From NCBI GenBank assembly GCA_004794785.1, contig SJOL01007384.1, forward strand, positions 1,121,923-1,185,922: DNA of 64,000 bases. Direction: 5' to 3'. This stretch comes from Opisthorchis felineus (taxonomy: Eukaryota; Platyhelminthes; Trematoda; Opisthorchiida; Opisthorchiidae). Positions 32,716 to 44,544 of this stretch are shown piece after piece (position 1 is the stretch's first letter; each line of letters starts with the position of its first letter). The position numbers and the translations under genes are program-made. Under the pieces are notes generated by a model that worked only from the letters and a program-made list of their open reading frames with translations, searched no databases and was not told the DNA's origin.

Positions 32716-35063
32716 CAGGGAAACATAGCGAGACTGAGACTACGACTGGTTCTGCTCACCTACGAGTGCTAATGAAGAGGATACCCGTTACTTGAACTAG
32801 TCTCCCAGGCTGTGCCAACCTAGTGATCGACAGTGAGTTTTACACTTGTGACACAAAACCTGGGGAAGGAAAAGGTCAAATCACAGCAGGGTTCGATTTC
32901 GCGTAATTCAGATGTCAGTACTGAGTGACTACCTGTAATTTCACCCTTGTTTCGGCTTGATGAGCCTTGTTCAGCCACATGTGCCGCGCCGACTCAAAAA
33001 CTGATAATGAGCAGTTGCCAGTAGAAAAAAGGTGGAGTGACAAATGACCAAGGGTGCAACATTACAATAACAGCAGGGGGAATCCCTAAACTGTTGTACG
33101 TTTACGTAAATCCGCCGGTTATGTCTGAGGATGACGGCTATAGAATGAAATGAACCGAATCGGTCATAAATTCACTAACACCAAAGCAGTCAGTGTCATT
33201 CGGTGCGACGTGAAGGTCGGGCTTGGGTGGTGCAGTGATTCCGCTTCACAAAGCTTAACCATCCAAGGATAAGTAACCAGATAAAGAGTAGCGCGCCCCA
33301 ACACTACGGGGAATCGTAATATGAGGTCCGGGGGCAACATTTTCCCGTCTCCTTAGACAGCAGTGAGTGGCAATAAGGTGGTTCCTCTGAGAGATAGGCA
33401 TGTTCATAATCATAGAAAACGGCGAAGCTGTCTTCCTGCAAGGAACAACGGCTCGAAAAACCCCACATTCCGACCGACCAACGGTTGATCGTGGCGACCA
33501 GCGAAGAAACCAATACGGTTGAAATACCAAGAGCCCGATGCGATTCTAAACGCGCCTATTGTATGCATTAGTATCACAATTCAGGCAGTTATGACTTACT
33601 GAGTCCAAATCCGGTGTTCACACCCAAGTAGACCAGGCTGTTGGGTTCCAGGTCCCAGGCGGAGTCTCCAATTCAACCCTATTACCTGCTAATATGCGGG
33701 TTAGACTTTCCAGTCGAAGGCTCAATAGGGGGTGTTTCACACCAGCCCTCTTCCTCGGCCCGGGAAACTGGAAGGAATCATCTGCCTCTTCAGCTCCTCG
33801 TTCACCGACTCTCACTCCTACTCATACCCCTTCCCCACCCTTCAAGTAGTCCACAGAAATCCATTCAGGTGTCAGTCACTTGACGATTGTTTCGTGTCTA
33901 ACCTATCGTCCAGTAAAATTAAACCAGAACAAACCTTAAACCCGATCCACGTTGTGCACTTAAAGTTGGACAACAAGCGTCTTTTCCAGTTGTTTGCTAA
34001 ACAAACTGTTCCTCTCGATACGAGATATTTTCAAAAGTGCTCACGCGCTTACCTGCGGGTTAGTGTAACCGCAAACCAGTCATGGACGCAGTTGGATCGT
34101 GGCTGACAGTTGCCGGTAGGAAGCTACAAATATGGATGCGATCCATTCTGGGGTAGTCAACTCGTTTCCGACTATGTCTTTGTACGCGCTCACTTATCGA
34201 TTCACTTTCACTGAAGTTCACGTGGGCCGACGCAGATCATTCATACAGCGGGTCTTTCCAGCTCAAAAACATCAAGATGGAACGAACATTCTGATAATGA
34301 AGGTCATTCAGAAGATGAACGGAGAATAGTGAAAGGAGCTATGGTTTTAATTTTCCTAACTTTTCCAAAGCCAACCAACTTCAAAAAAGAGAAAACTGGA
34401 TAGTGTCAAGATCAGCAGCTAACGGATGCTGAAGAAAAACAAGCAAGCAGTTAGCGACCACGCTGATGCACGGAGGTTTTTCACACGCTCGATAAGCAAG
34501 AGCCTAGAAAACGAGAGCGATGAAAGTTTACGGAAACCCAGAAGGTGGAGGAGGATTTCGCAGAGTGAAACTGTGACATTCTAATTAAACTGATTTGATT
34601 GAATGGCTGAAAGAAGACGGGTATCAGTGGGACGATTTGTGAGGCGGTTCCTCCGTTCTGTTGGCTAACCAAACTTCACTCAACTGGAATAGATCGCCTC
34701 CGTGAATGACTGGTACATCGCTGCCACATTGATTCTGGGTGACTTGTAACCCGTGGCCGCAGCATGCAGTTTGGCAAATCGTGTGACTACTTGGTCCCAG
34801 GAAGACGAACGGTTAAAGTTCGTTATCTATCCTCAATGTTAACACAGATTTCGATCTTAATATTTGGGACAGATCAATTGCGCGTAACTCAACATTCTGC
34901 TCAGTGAACGCTAGATATATCGTGAAAGTTAGTAAGAACCGTTCTCTCCACAGTGGCCAGTTTGATGACCCAATACATAGCGGTTGCTTCGAGTAGATGG
35001 ACAGTGTAGTGATTAAAACCATTGGTCATCAAACCCCAAAACGCGCAGAATATAAGCACATAC
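32716..35063 (-). other. TLDc gene intron, no element recognised
   Basis: Plus frame 33,732-34,106 (124 codons, Ser/Pro-rich start) and minus frames near 33.3 kb show no known domain. Confidence 0.6.
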
Positions 35064-35151
35064 CAAATGACTGCTAGAGGAGGAAGTGAGTCGCTTGTTG
35101 TGATTTGCTCCCACACCCGCACGAAGAAGGAAGGCGAAAACTTCTGCAATT
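35064..35151 (-). CDS. TLDc gene exon (post-GRAM segment)
   Basis: 88 bases. The first base completes an Arg codon with the 42,515 donor, then IAEVFAFLLRAGVG and a Ser-rich end, finishing in phase 0. Across the junction the protein reads TFKIPTDRIAEVFAFLLR, equivalent to the YWFAVPRERVDHLYAFF-type block after the GRAM region of OXR1/NCOA7. Acceptor TTTCGCAG after a T-rich run; donor GTATGT. Confidence 0.82.
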
Positions 35152-35909
35152 CTGCGAAATGAACAAAAAACCGAGAAGACGCTATGTTGACTAGAAGTTA
35201 GGATGAACACACTGAATTGAGTGTGGATAGAAAAATGTAAAAACAGGGAGTAATTAAGGTCCATCCAATCACCGATTGACGACGAAGACAAGCAAACCGG
35301 TAGAGAAGAAATCAACGTGAGTATAAGCCACCCATCCAGACAGACAGAAATCAGCAGGAGTAGAACTTAAAACTGTGCAATCTGAACACGTGGACATGTG
35401 TTTACTATCGCAGCATGGCTTAAAACACCCAGACAGCTTGAAGAAAACCAAAAAGAGCTTGGAGTGACAAAGTAACGCAAACGTTTACACGCAACAGACA
35501 GAAACTCCGCCCCTTAAGACTTTGCATTTGGTCACAAAGAGAAAACTTACCTGAAAGGTGACGAAGTAGGATTGAGTAGTTTATACCAACTTCTGAAGTT
35601 AAAGCACGATTGGAACACGACAAATCCCCCTTCAGAGCGTAACGTGAGAAAGTACCGAAAGTACCGTGAGAAAGTACGTGGAAAATACCGAAGGTGGCGT
35701 GGTCATCCCACACTTTCCCTCACCATCATCATTATCAGCTGTAAGAACCGCGTACTCGTCGTACAGTGGTTATAGCTGCCACAGTTTCGTTCGCCGATGA
35801 TTTGGAGAGGTAGGGTAGGTAGCTGCGCACTGGAGGCGGTAGCTGATATAATTAACGCCTAACTACAGGGTTATCAGTGGACTTTTAAGTGGGGAGAATG
35901 GGGAAGGAA

Positions 35910-36119
35910 CTAAGCATTGAAGGCAATAGCTTGGATGCACGAGCACCAATGAGGGCGCGACTGGGCCGTGCCTGACAATGTCTCTAACCATTGACGTGGC
36001 CCGTCTCCGGGTTCCCATCCGGGGAGATGGCAATGACCAGTGCAGCTCAGTTTGCTGGTAATGGCTTTCATACTTCGTAGCCACCTTTCCCTGGCACTTC
36101 CTGATTCGATATCGTCCAC
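35910..36119 (-). pseudogene. RTE-like non-LTR retrotransposon 3' coding end (type B)
   Basis: Minus strand: CHLPGWEPGDGPRQWLETLS, then GTAQSRPHWCSCIQAIAFNA and a stop at 35,910. This is the conserved C-terminus of trematode RTE-like pol (LPGWGPRD...WLETL...QWRSC). The same type-B ending (QWRSCVKAITFNA) occurs at 63,467-63,545. RT not seen upstream; heavily truncated. Confidence 0.75.
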
Positions 36120-37258
36120 AACCAGTCTTAATGAGAAGACAAACTGTTGAAAGACATGAGGTCAGAAGATCATAATATGGGTTACATGTTTGGGTATGGT
36201 GGTTCGGTTACCATGGCGGACCTTTCCCAATGATTGCTTCTAAAATGGAGCACAGACCACCATGAGTTCTTAGTAGTTCGTTTGTTGAGATGCGCTTATG
36301 ATGCGCTGGTAGTCACGAGTTGGAGAGGAATGTGGTGGTTGGCGAGTGACTGTAGTGCCACTGAGTGAAGTAAGGGGGTGTCATGTTTCCACCTAATCTC
36401 CGCACCCGGGGCTCATGTGGATGTGAGGTCAGCTAACTCCGATGCGTACAGAATGAAGTGAAAGAAAATCAGCCTAATGCAAGACTGGACGTTCGGCCAG
36501 GGACAAGAGACGAACGGCTTATATCTCAGTTTTCAACGTAGCCTACGAGATGGCAGCTGTGGTGTCACAGCTACCCACTGTCCTACTCGAGGCGAGTTAG
36601 CGTCACAATGACCTAGGAATCATCGTAAACAACGAACGAATTTGCTAACCAACACGGCATGATTCAGTGTGGATGCCAGTGCTTATATCCACAGATTAGG
36701 GCACCCAGTGAATGAGGGGCGGGGAGCTGGTTCAGCACAGTGCGATCCCATTTAAACGGCAAAAGTCAACTGGGAGCAGGTGCTGATATCCGAATTTCAA
36801 GTTACAAAGGTGTCGCCAGATCCACAATATCTGCTTGAGCGTACAGTGGGAAAAACTGCCAACGCCCTAACTGAAAACGCCTTTTGAAAGATACTGTAAT
36901 GTGATAAAAGAGAGACGTAACACAACAGTGACTTTCGTTACCCTGGACTGATGGGCCCAGACAAGGCAGCCTGTGCACTTTTGATCACCAGCTATCACAA
37001 GACTTTCACACATGGGTTCGGTAGACAGACATAACAAGGATAAAAACCCTAGATTCGATGGATAGCATCAACCCGACTGTGGGCGTATCCGACTAGCGAC
37101 AGTTGCCAGCGACTCAACCTCAAATTAACCACTGCAGTTGCCTATCATTTTTAGGTACTGTTTGTGGGGACGTATAGACAGGTCTATTGCAACTATTTGC
37201 TAAGGTCGAGTTGGTATCTCACGCAAAAACGTTGGCTCCCTTGGCTGCTCGGCATAAT
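36120..37258. other. Intronic, nothing recognised
   Basis: No open frame above 60 codons and no motif on either strand. Confidence 0.6.
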
Positions 37259-38170
37259 TCATAATTCCTTCGTTTGGCTAGTCATACCTGGCCAGAAAAA
37301 TAGTTCTCGAGTCCTGCGTAGGCTGCCATTAACACCGAGATGTACCACATGTACTTTCTTCACCGGCTCTCGTCTCATTTCCGCTGGTGTCACTATACAA
37401 TCGCTCTTAAACGGCACGTTTCGTCCGGTGGAGTGACGGTCGTTGTGAACTTCCACTGATACGTCTGCTTTATTTTACGGCCAGCCGTTACTAAGCAATT
37501 GGATAAATTCTCACTCAACGGGACCACGTTTCGTTGCCTCCTTGGTCCTTGACAAATTAGCTACAGTTGTTGATGTGAAGTTGAAGGTGGAGAACGGTTC
37601 TAAGCCTGAGACTGTAAGCTCTGGACGCAGTAGATATCTGCGTTCTCGGTCGGTAAGATAGCCCATAACCCCATTTCTAAAGTCAGACTAGCATTCCCTG
37701 CAAGCGTTTTAGTACTTCCCTCAGTGGCTCGGTGACTATGTTGATTAGTATGTAAGCACAATGACTTTTCTACCGAACTTACACGTATGGAATCGTACTA
37801 GACCACAGCTAAGAATTCCTTTTCGATCTGTGCACGGTTCACTGATTCCTGAATCAGACTGCAACTCCTTTAATCCACCGCTTTCCTTGGCTGAACCGTT
37901 CCCAAGCTGGTTTGACTGCTGTCGCATTGAATGACGAGAGCTAATTTCGGATCGTTGTAAGCAAGCAAAGGAGCCTCCGTTAATACAGCCTCAATCTTCT
38001 CAAAACCATACTTTTGCCATTTATCCCTACACCGTTGAATCACCTCATCTCAGTTTGCGTATAGAATTCATGAGATCGGGTAGATGTTATAGAAAACGAC
38101 TCAGATAATTAACCACTCCGTTTAACCTTGCTAAGGTCTTGGGATTCGTCAGGTTTCTGATCTCGATGAA
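37259..38170 (-). pseudogene. Gypsy-type pol relic (end of RT, RNase H, integrase finger), second lineage
   Basis: Minus strand from 38,170: LTNPKTLARLNGVVNYLSRF (end of RT), APLLAYNDPKLALVIQCDSS (start of RNase H with QCDSS), AQIEKEFLAVV, TKTLAGNASL region, and finally EMRREPVKKVHVVHLGVNG with LRRTRELFFWPGMTSQTKEL (integrase HHCC finger). The frames are shifted several times. The motif style (QCDxSQ, HLGxxxxLRRARExxFWPGM) differs from the CsRn1-like element at 15.3 kb and resembles Mag/Saci-type gypsy elements. Confidence 0.75.
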
Positions 38171-40149
38171 AGAGATTGACTGAGGTGAAAACGCTTAACT
38201 TTGGTGCCTGTCTCTTTATCTGTCTACACATCATTCATTGTCCTGACCGAAAGTTTTGGCATGTTGGCTCTAAAATCAGTCAGTGGAGCAAGTGCATGGA
38301 CTGAATAAATTATGAAGAAACCGACAAAAGTGCTCTGACCTGAAGAACTAGCAGTGTGCAAGGGCTTAGTCACCGGTTAACATGCACAAGAGTCGTACGG
38401 TTGTCCACAGGCCTGAAGCCTCATGATGCAGGTCAATTGTGTGACTTGAAGTCCGGAAATGAAATAAACGGGTTACCGCTGATCAGTGTGCGACGTTACT
38501 CCAAAAGTTATGGGTGGAGTACCCGGGGGAAGATAAAGACAAGTGAGATTGAATGATTGTGGATGTGAAACTATGAGACAAGATTAGAGTCACCCATCTT
38601 CCTCACCAGCTTATGCATTCCCAGCCGTCGAAATTAGAGGCAATTTGGGTTAGCAGACGAAGGGCACCAAACTAAACGAGAAGTTGAAGAAATGGTGTAC
38701 ACAGTAAAAAAACGAGCGCGAAAATACAGTTCTGCCTGGTCAAGGGGAGTTAGAACGATGCACAAAGGCCAATTCACCTCATGACCTCGATACAACGCAG
38801 TACAGTGATTTGGATGAGTGTCTGGATGCCTCCTCAGTTCTATCCTAGTAAGATCGCCAGGTAAATTATGGGGCCACAAAACCCATACACCGCAGGACAG
38901 AACAGAGACCACGAAGTAAACTGCTCATCACGATGCATTGATTAAAACAGAAGAAGCTAGCTCTTGATACAGAAAGAGGTTTGAACTTTTCCTCCGTGTG
39001 TTTTTAATAGTTCTTCCTCTCTCTCTATCTACTAATGACAATCAAAAGCACCAAGGTTCAGTCTGAGCCATGGGGTACACGCAAGAATCCTGGATACACA
39101 TTCTGTAAGCCGAGAAGCATCAACATTCAAAGTCACCCGTTACTTCCTCGATAGTAGTAATAATTTTGTGTCTGACAAGAACTAACCATGAAAAAAAAAT
39201 TCAAAGACTGGAGTTGACATGCGAAGTGGTGTTGAAGCTAGGGCTACGTGAAATCAATACACTTCTTTTTTCATACGGTGAAGTTTTAAACGCGCTCATG
39301 ACGGTTCTGGTAGGCACGTCAACACCAAGCACTGCTCTCAGTTTTGACAAACTCTTAAGCAAGACGAAGTCTGTCACTGTTTTGTTTAAAGGGAGTTGCA
39401 CGGTGTCGTTTTCGTCGGCTAAAAGCGACGGCATTCCACTGCCTTTATGGAGCACTTTGATCTTCAGCACAACATGTAAACTAAGTTCCCGACATACTGT
39501 GACTACTGCTGTATGTCACACGGTTGTGATGCCAGTTGCGTGGTCCTTGTGATTTCTGTTTCGAATAGATCCACATTGCCGATGGTGGTTAAGGAGTAAA
39601 CAGCTAGAGCACTTACAGGCCTTCCAGCATTAAGTGACGTCCATTGCCGGATAAAATCCAGATTTCACTACGTGCAACAAGACAATTCCAAGTCGCTACA
39701 CCCGTTTTCTTTGCTTGGATATTATCTCTAAGTCGATCAGGAGGACTGAGTAGGAGGTCCTTTCATCTGAGTAGTCCTATAGACACAGATGAACGTACAA
39801 TTTCCTTCACGGGAATTTCCGAGTTTCCGTTCAGCAGTTTACCTAGTGTCGGGTGGAGAAGACGAAAATTGTCAAATTCGATTCGAGTTTACAAAGTTTA
39901 AAATGCCCTCAAGCTAGACACTTCGTGAATCAGTCATGGAAACCTTTGTGAGAAACTAAGGTGGTATTGGAACTTTTGTGAGGGCATATAGTCCTGACTC
40001 GTCACCTGTCGAAGATTAACATTACATGCTAAAGGTTGTCCACGGAAATTTGTGCAGCTGGATAGCAGATAAAAAGGATTAAAACACGGTGAGTATGTCA
40101 CGAAATCGAGTCCGAATGGAGAAAATGAGTGTCGTCGTCAGACACCAAT
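38171..40149. other. Intronic, nothing firmly recognised
   Basis: Minus frames at 38,634-38,912 and 39,201-39,470 (and plus 39,166-39,552) are open for 89-128 codons with protein-like composition but no domain I can name. They may be decayed parts of the flanking elements. Confidence 0.45.
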
Positions 40150-41510
40150 TTTCGTACAGACGCCTTTGGAGAGGTCTCACACATTTGCGTCTGAGAGTCT
40201 AAAGAAGTTATTATACTGACAAACCCACAGAGCGTTCCTTGTTAAACTCAGAACAGACCAGTCGACAGAATCAAACGTGCATAGGAAATCTGGGAATACC
40301 AAACTGCGGGTCGGACAATGGGGTTTTACCCCCACCCTCGAACAATGCGGTGGACAGGCTATTCGGACCAGGAGTTCGGTAGCACTTGAAAGATTATACG
40401 CAGTCATAAACCTTCGAGATTGCAAGAGGTTCCAGGTTCACCCTCCAAAATTTTGGTGCAGTTCTAAAATCAAACTGTGGCAGAAGCTGGTCAGCAGAGT
40501 GGTTGCTTAAAGTGCTCAACGGAGCGCTCGAGGAGTGCCTTGCTGAAGGTTTTCGCGCCAATCTGATCCGTGATAGCAGGCAAATTTCTGGGACCAGCGC
40601 ATGAATCAACTGAAATAATTTTCGGCCGTTCGTCTTTTTCATTCTTTTAGCCTCTCTTGTCCGCCAAGCTTCAACGTCGACGCGCAAACTGAGTTTCACT
40701 TGACTTCTCATTTTGTCGGGCTGAATTATGTTCGGGATCCACAGGAACATTTCTCCGAGGTTCAAGGAGCTCCACTGTTCCGTCTGATATCCAGTGCTCA
40801 GGTGGAGCTGACAGTGCAATGCCGGTGGCGAAACTTTCGGCACTGAGGAAAGATATGGCGACCTCGTTCGACGGCACATTAACATCCAACGATGGCAGTC
40901 GTTAGAAGGTCCAGAAAACGATCCTCAAAAATTTGTTTACCTTCGGGATCTCCTCCTCTCACTCCTCTCACGATCCTGGAAGGCAAAGAGCGAAGCGACT
41001 CCGGATAAATCCACAGAGTCCATACTTGTTCTAAAATGACTGACAGTCGGTTATTTATGCACACCATCGGTAGCGCATGGCAAGCTGACCAATCTGGGTG
41101 AGGGGTTGGCACACTGTCGGAGGTTTCCATGTAACCAGATGCTTTCGATTATTTCGGAAGTCCGCACTGCATAGAAACAGACAGCATACAAAATAAGCAG
41201 TCGTTTGCGGTTTTCCGTACGTACCAAATCCAATCCAAGTCGGCCACCCGATTAAGTCTCAGATGCGCTACCCCTGTCCATATGTGTATTCAAATCACCG
41301 GCAGGAACAACGACATCTGAGCTTTTAGCCCGCCGTAACAGGATACTCAAGGCACTATCAAAGTTGAAGATATCAGAGCTACAGTCGGTCGCAGCGTAAC
41401 CGAATACAATAAACGGACAACGATCAGCTTCCTGCTTGTGAGATTCCTTCGGACGTTGCCACCCGAAGCGCACAGAGGTGACTATCAGCAAATATTCAGT
41501 CAAGCAAAGC
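40150..41510 (-). pseudogene. RTE-like retrotransposon: endonuclease, linker and start of RT
   Basis: Minus strand from 41,503: APE-type endonuclease pieces (FIVFGYAATDCSSD, DVVVPAGDLNTHMDR with the conserved GDxN), then LVRTENRKRLLILYAVCF and a TSEIIESIW region. The EN-RT linker follows (MRSQVKLSLRVDVEAWRTRE, AKRMKKTNGRKLFQLI, then WRVNLEPLAISKV). At 40,425-40,180 comes the RT start (CTFDSVDWSVL, corresponding to the AFDSVDR motif A). Stops and frameshifts throughout. The part downstream of RT motif A is missing, so it is 3'-truncated, unusual for a target-primed element and more consistent with later deletion. Confidence 0.8.
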
Positions 41511-41689
41511 CGATTCCCTTCAGTGAGTTAAAAAGAAACTGTGCAGTCCGCCGCAGCGGCCCATGGATCGCCAGAGAGGCGCAGCCGGAAGTGAGGGGAG
41601 AGTGAGCGAGCGGTTAGCTGAATGACAGTGCTTGAATCTTGACTTCTTGTTTCTGATACGCAGCCACCGAGGCTGTCAACGCCTCGGAC

Positions 41690-42330
41690 ATAGTTATTAT
41701 TGGGGTGAGAGTGGGAGAAGTGCGTGAAAGAGAAGGGAGGTGCCGGCAGTAGCCTGTTTTCGATTACTCGCTCTAATGTTCGCAGCTAGTAAGGCGACCC
41801 CGCTAATGACACGACGCGATGGTCGATATGGCGCTGCGTCATTTATAATTGTGACTCATATTTGTACGTCGGTTGGGACACTTCCAGGGCACCCAAAACT
41901 GGAGAGGGGGAGGATTAGGGTCCTTAATCAGGGCCCTGGACCACTGGACAGCGGTATTTGATGAGAAATGCCACTGAATTATTTTTTTAAAGAACAAGTC
42001 GCCACACATGTTCCAACCCCCAATCTGGAGAACCAGAAGACTGTCTCTAAGTAGTGGCCAACCTGATATGACAGACTGCGCATGTCACACGGACAGGCCC
42101 CAAAATAGTTCATTGATCCATGAAAGCATGCAAACCGTCAATGGTAAGGTCAAGTCACTTCGTGACGGAAAGGCCGAATATCGCTTTTTCCCCATGGTGA
42201 CCAATCCTGGAGTGTACTTCATTTGGGCTCAGACTGTCACCACAGGACAGCGAAATACGACTGGCCGTATTATTGGCCAATCACTAGCCACCAGCACGAC
42301 TAGTCGGGTGCAAGTTAGGCCTACGGGTCA
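41690..42330 (+). repeat. Repeat R2, copy 1
   Basis: GTAAGGCGACCCCGCTAATG, CAGGGCACCCAAAACTGGAG, AGGATTAGGGTCCTTAATCA, CAACCCCCAATCTGGAGAAC and GTCAAGTCACTTCGTGACGG recur in order at 57.7 and 59.3 kb. Unnamed interspersed repeat. Confidence 0.65.
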
Positions 42331-42514
42331 CTAGAGTTTAAATGGCTACGTTTGGTTGGTTTGCACGTAGAATACAGTCAAACAGGGAGAAAGTGTACAG
42401 AAGTGTGCCGTACGCACACAGACTGTTTGAACAAGTCGAGCGGAAGGGATCTAAATAAAGCAGATTTTTACAGTACCACTCCTAGCACCATGAAACAATT
42501 AGTCATTTACTCAC

Positions 42515-42815
42515 CTATCAGTAGGAATTTTGAAGGTGTGTTCCAAAGGACTTTGTTCTGCTTCGTGCACTAGCATCAGTCGCAGGAAAAGGGAGTTCTC
42601 CGCTTCGAGAATAATAAAATCATTATCCTTTATGTCTTCCGTGTGTGAACCATTGGTTGACGCAGAAAAGTTGCGACTGGACGGGGAGCCGTCGACAGGG
42701 TGATCGGTTCCGTTGGTTCTGTGCTCGGCCGATTCAGTCATTACTTGGTGTGGTGGGAGTTCTGATGGCGCATCGAAAACATCCCCCGCGACACCACTGT
42801 CTACCTCTGAATGAT
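42515..42815 (-). CDS. TLDc gene exon (acidic linker and post-GRAM segment)
   Basis: 301 bases: two bases completing a His codon, then HSEVDSGVAGDVFDAPSEL, a Ser/Thr/Asn-rich disordered stretch, and NDFIILEAENSLFLRLML ending FKIPTD plus AG. The last part corresponds to the EFxIIxxxxLYLCLRV segment following GRAM in OXR1/NCOA7. Donor GTGAGT; acceptor ACGATAG. Phase fits both the 43,311 donor (1+2) and the 35,151 acceptor (2+1). Confidence 0.82.
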
Positions 42816-43310
42816 CTATCGTAAAATTAAACAACGCGCTACCAGTGAAAATAAAGAAACTGCACAAGTGGGAAACAGCTACTGAGTACTGGACTAAGTT
42901 GCCAGTGACGATAGTGGATAGTAAAATCTTGCACTCAGCAGTTCAGTAGTTCCTAGTTTTGATGCAATATGGGTTTTGAAACCACCCGATGGAAATCCCG
43001 TTCGTGTTTACAAAAGTTACTGGCGCAGCCCAAAGAGCTAGGCAAACAACTCAGCCTGTTACTATTAGACAATACAAACAATAAACAAAATAGTCCAGTC
43101 AACAAATCCCTAGTTCGACGCCCGCTGGACTAAAATCTAACCAAACATTATGAATTCCCGCTGAACTCAAACGCAAAGGAACGACTGAGACGAAATTTGG
43201 GTACGTTATCAGATGCTGTTTCACTGTACGAAGCAATACTGGCAACCTGTAGAAATGACACGCGGTATAAAGTGAATGGTATGCACTAGACTATGACGAG
43301 AAGCACTTAC

Positions 43311-43458
43311 GAATCGAGTCCCACTCTAGGCTTTCCTGTCCAGTGTCAGGGCTGGACAGTCTTGATGTGTCCGACAGGAGGCACAGAAGGCATTCACTTT
43401 CATCGTTGGGTAGAAGATGAACAAAAAACAGTCGGTTGCCAATACCCAGTAGACTAGA
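43311..43458 (-). CDS. TLDc gene exon (linker); 5' boundary uncertain
   Basis: Ends SPDTGQESLEWDSI plus one base at a strong donor (ATTC/GTAAGT), in phase with the 42,815 acceptor. The frame is open upstream to beyond 43,500, with several possible acceptors (after ACACAG at 43,459, GCTCAG about 12 bases higher, or CTGCAG near 43,518), so the start is a guess. None of these fits the phase of the 48,775 donor, implying a missing exon in between. No domain recognised. Confidence 0.55.
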
Positions 43459-44322
43459 CTGTGTTTTCGGACTGAGCAATTTTCGCATAGATGTCCTCGG
43501 TAAGAAAGCCCCCTGCAGTTTTGGGCACTAACAACAGCAACAGCGACAACTATACCGACAAAACAAACATCTCAGTCAACACCACCAGATGTTTTGCTAA
43601 CCAAGTTAACTTGGAGTAGGGTCTCAACTGTCTCAACGAATGAGTGCAGCGTCATGCTCAAAAAGAACGGAGAGATACAGAAAAGTTGCATCGAGAACAA
43701 AGTGATAGAAAACCATAGAAAAAAGTTGTGGCCGAATTTAGGCTTCGTAAATTATAGCCTGTAACTCAAACGGCAAAAAAAGCTTTAATACGTAGTAGTG
43801 GAGAATGAAGAGAAGCTGCTCCGAGTTGGCCCTGTTGAGGGTGAATTCAGCGATGAACGCCACTATCTGTCACAAAATCTTCCCATACTACCTATAAGGA
43901 ACGATGATACTTTGTCCTAGGCTTCAGCTGTGTGCTGCACATTTACCGGAAGAACACCACAAATAATGGATTCGTTCGAATATTATGCAAATATCAACCA
44001 AGTAGGAAAATAAGCAGTGTATACAGCAGTGTGCACAGCAAATTCGTAGCAAAACAACTTTCAGGAAGTATTGTTGACCAATAGCTACTTCAGTAAAAGA
44101 CACCAGGAAGTCATCCTGGAAACTGATAGCCTCGAAATGTCAGAAATACGAAAGAAATCAGCAACCCAAGTCACCGCGGGAAGAATGATGCCACCCAGCT
44201 CAAGAGAGGGCAACCGCCAGCTCCTATGCCAGTGTCATATTCCTAAAACAATGCAGCTGTACGGTAACTATACAACAGACAGGATGACCTAGCTGGTAGT
44301 ATTTCGACTGACAACATGTCAT

Positions 44323-44337
44323 CACACACACACACAC
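44323..44337. repeat. (CA)n microsatellite
   Basis: Short CA run, intronic. Confidence 0.8.
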
Positions 44338-44347
44338 GCACTATTCA

Positions 44348-44544
44348 CTACACTTTCTCAGTGGCTTGCACAAGAAGGTGGATTGCATTTTCGGGTGAGG
44401 TTTGAAACAATTCCCAGGCAGGTAACTTACTAAGCTTCACCACTGAATGTGCTTCAATTTTGTAGGGCCAATCAATCGGTACCTCAAAATTAGCCCTTAG
44501 TAGACAGTGTCCATTGTGAGCCTTAATCGATCGTCCGAACCCGA
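44348..44544 (-). other. Unidentified open reading segment, possible exon or relic
   Basis: 65 codons without ATG, minus strand, including RANFEVPIDWPYKIEAHSVV and WELFQTSPENAIHLLVQA. Composition is protein-like, but I recognise no family. It does not fit the phase of the neighbouring TLDc exons, so it is not placed in that gene. Confidence 0.3.

Noticed and set aside
35641..35700. Short GAGAAAGTACCG-type repeats as a regulatory array
   Set aside because: Only two to three imperfect units; consistent with a chance or slippage repeat.
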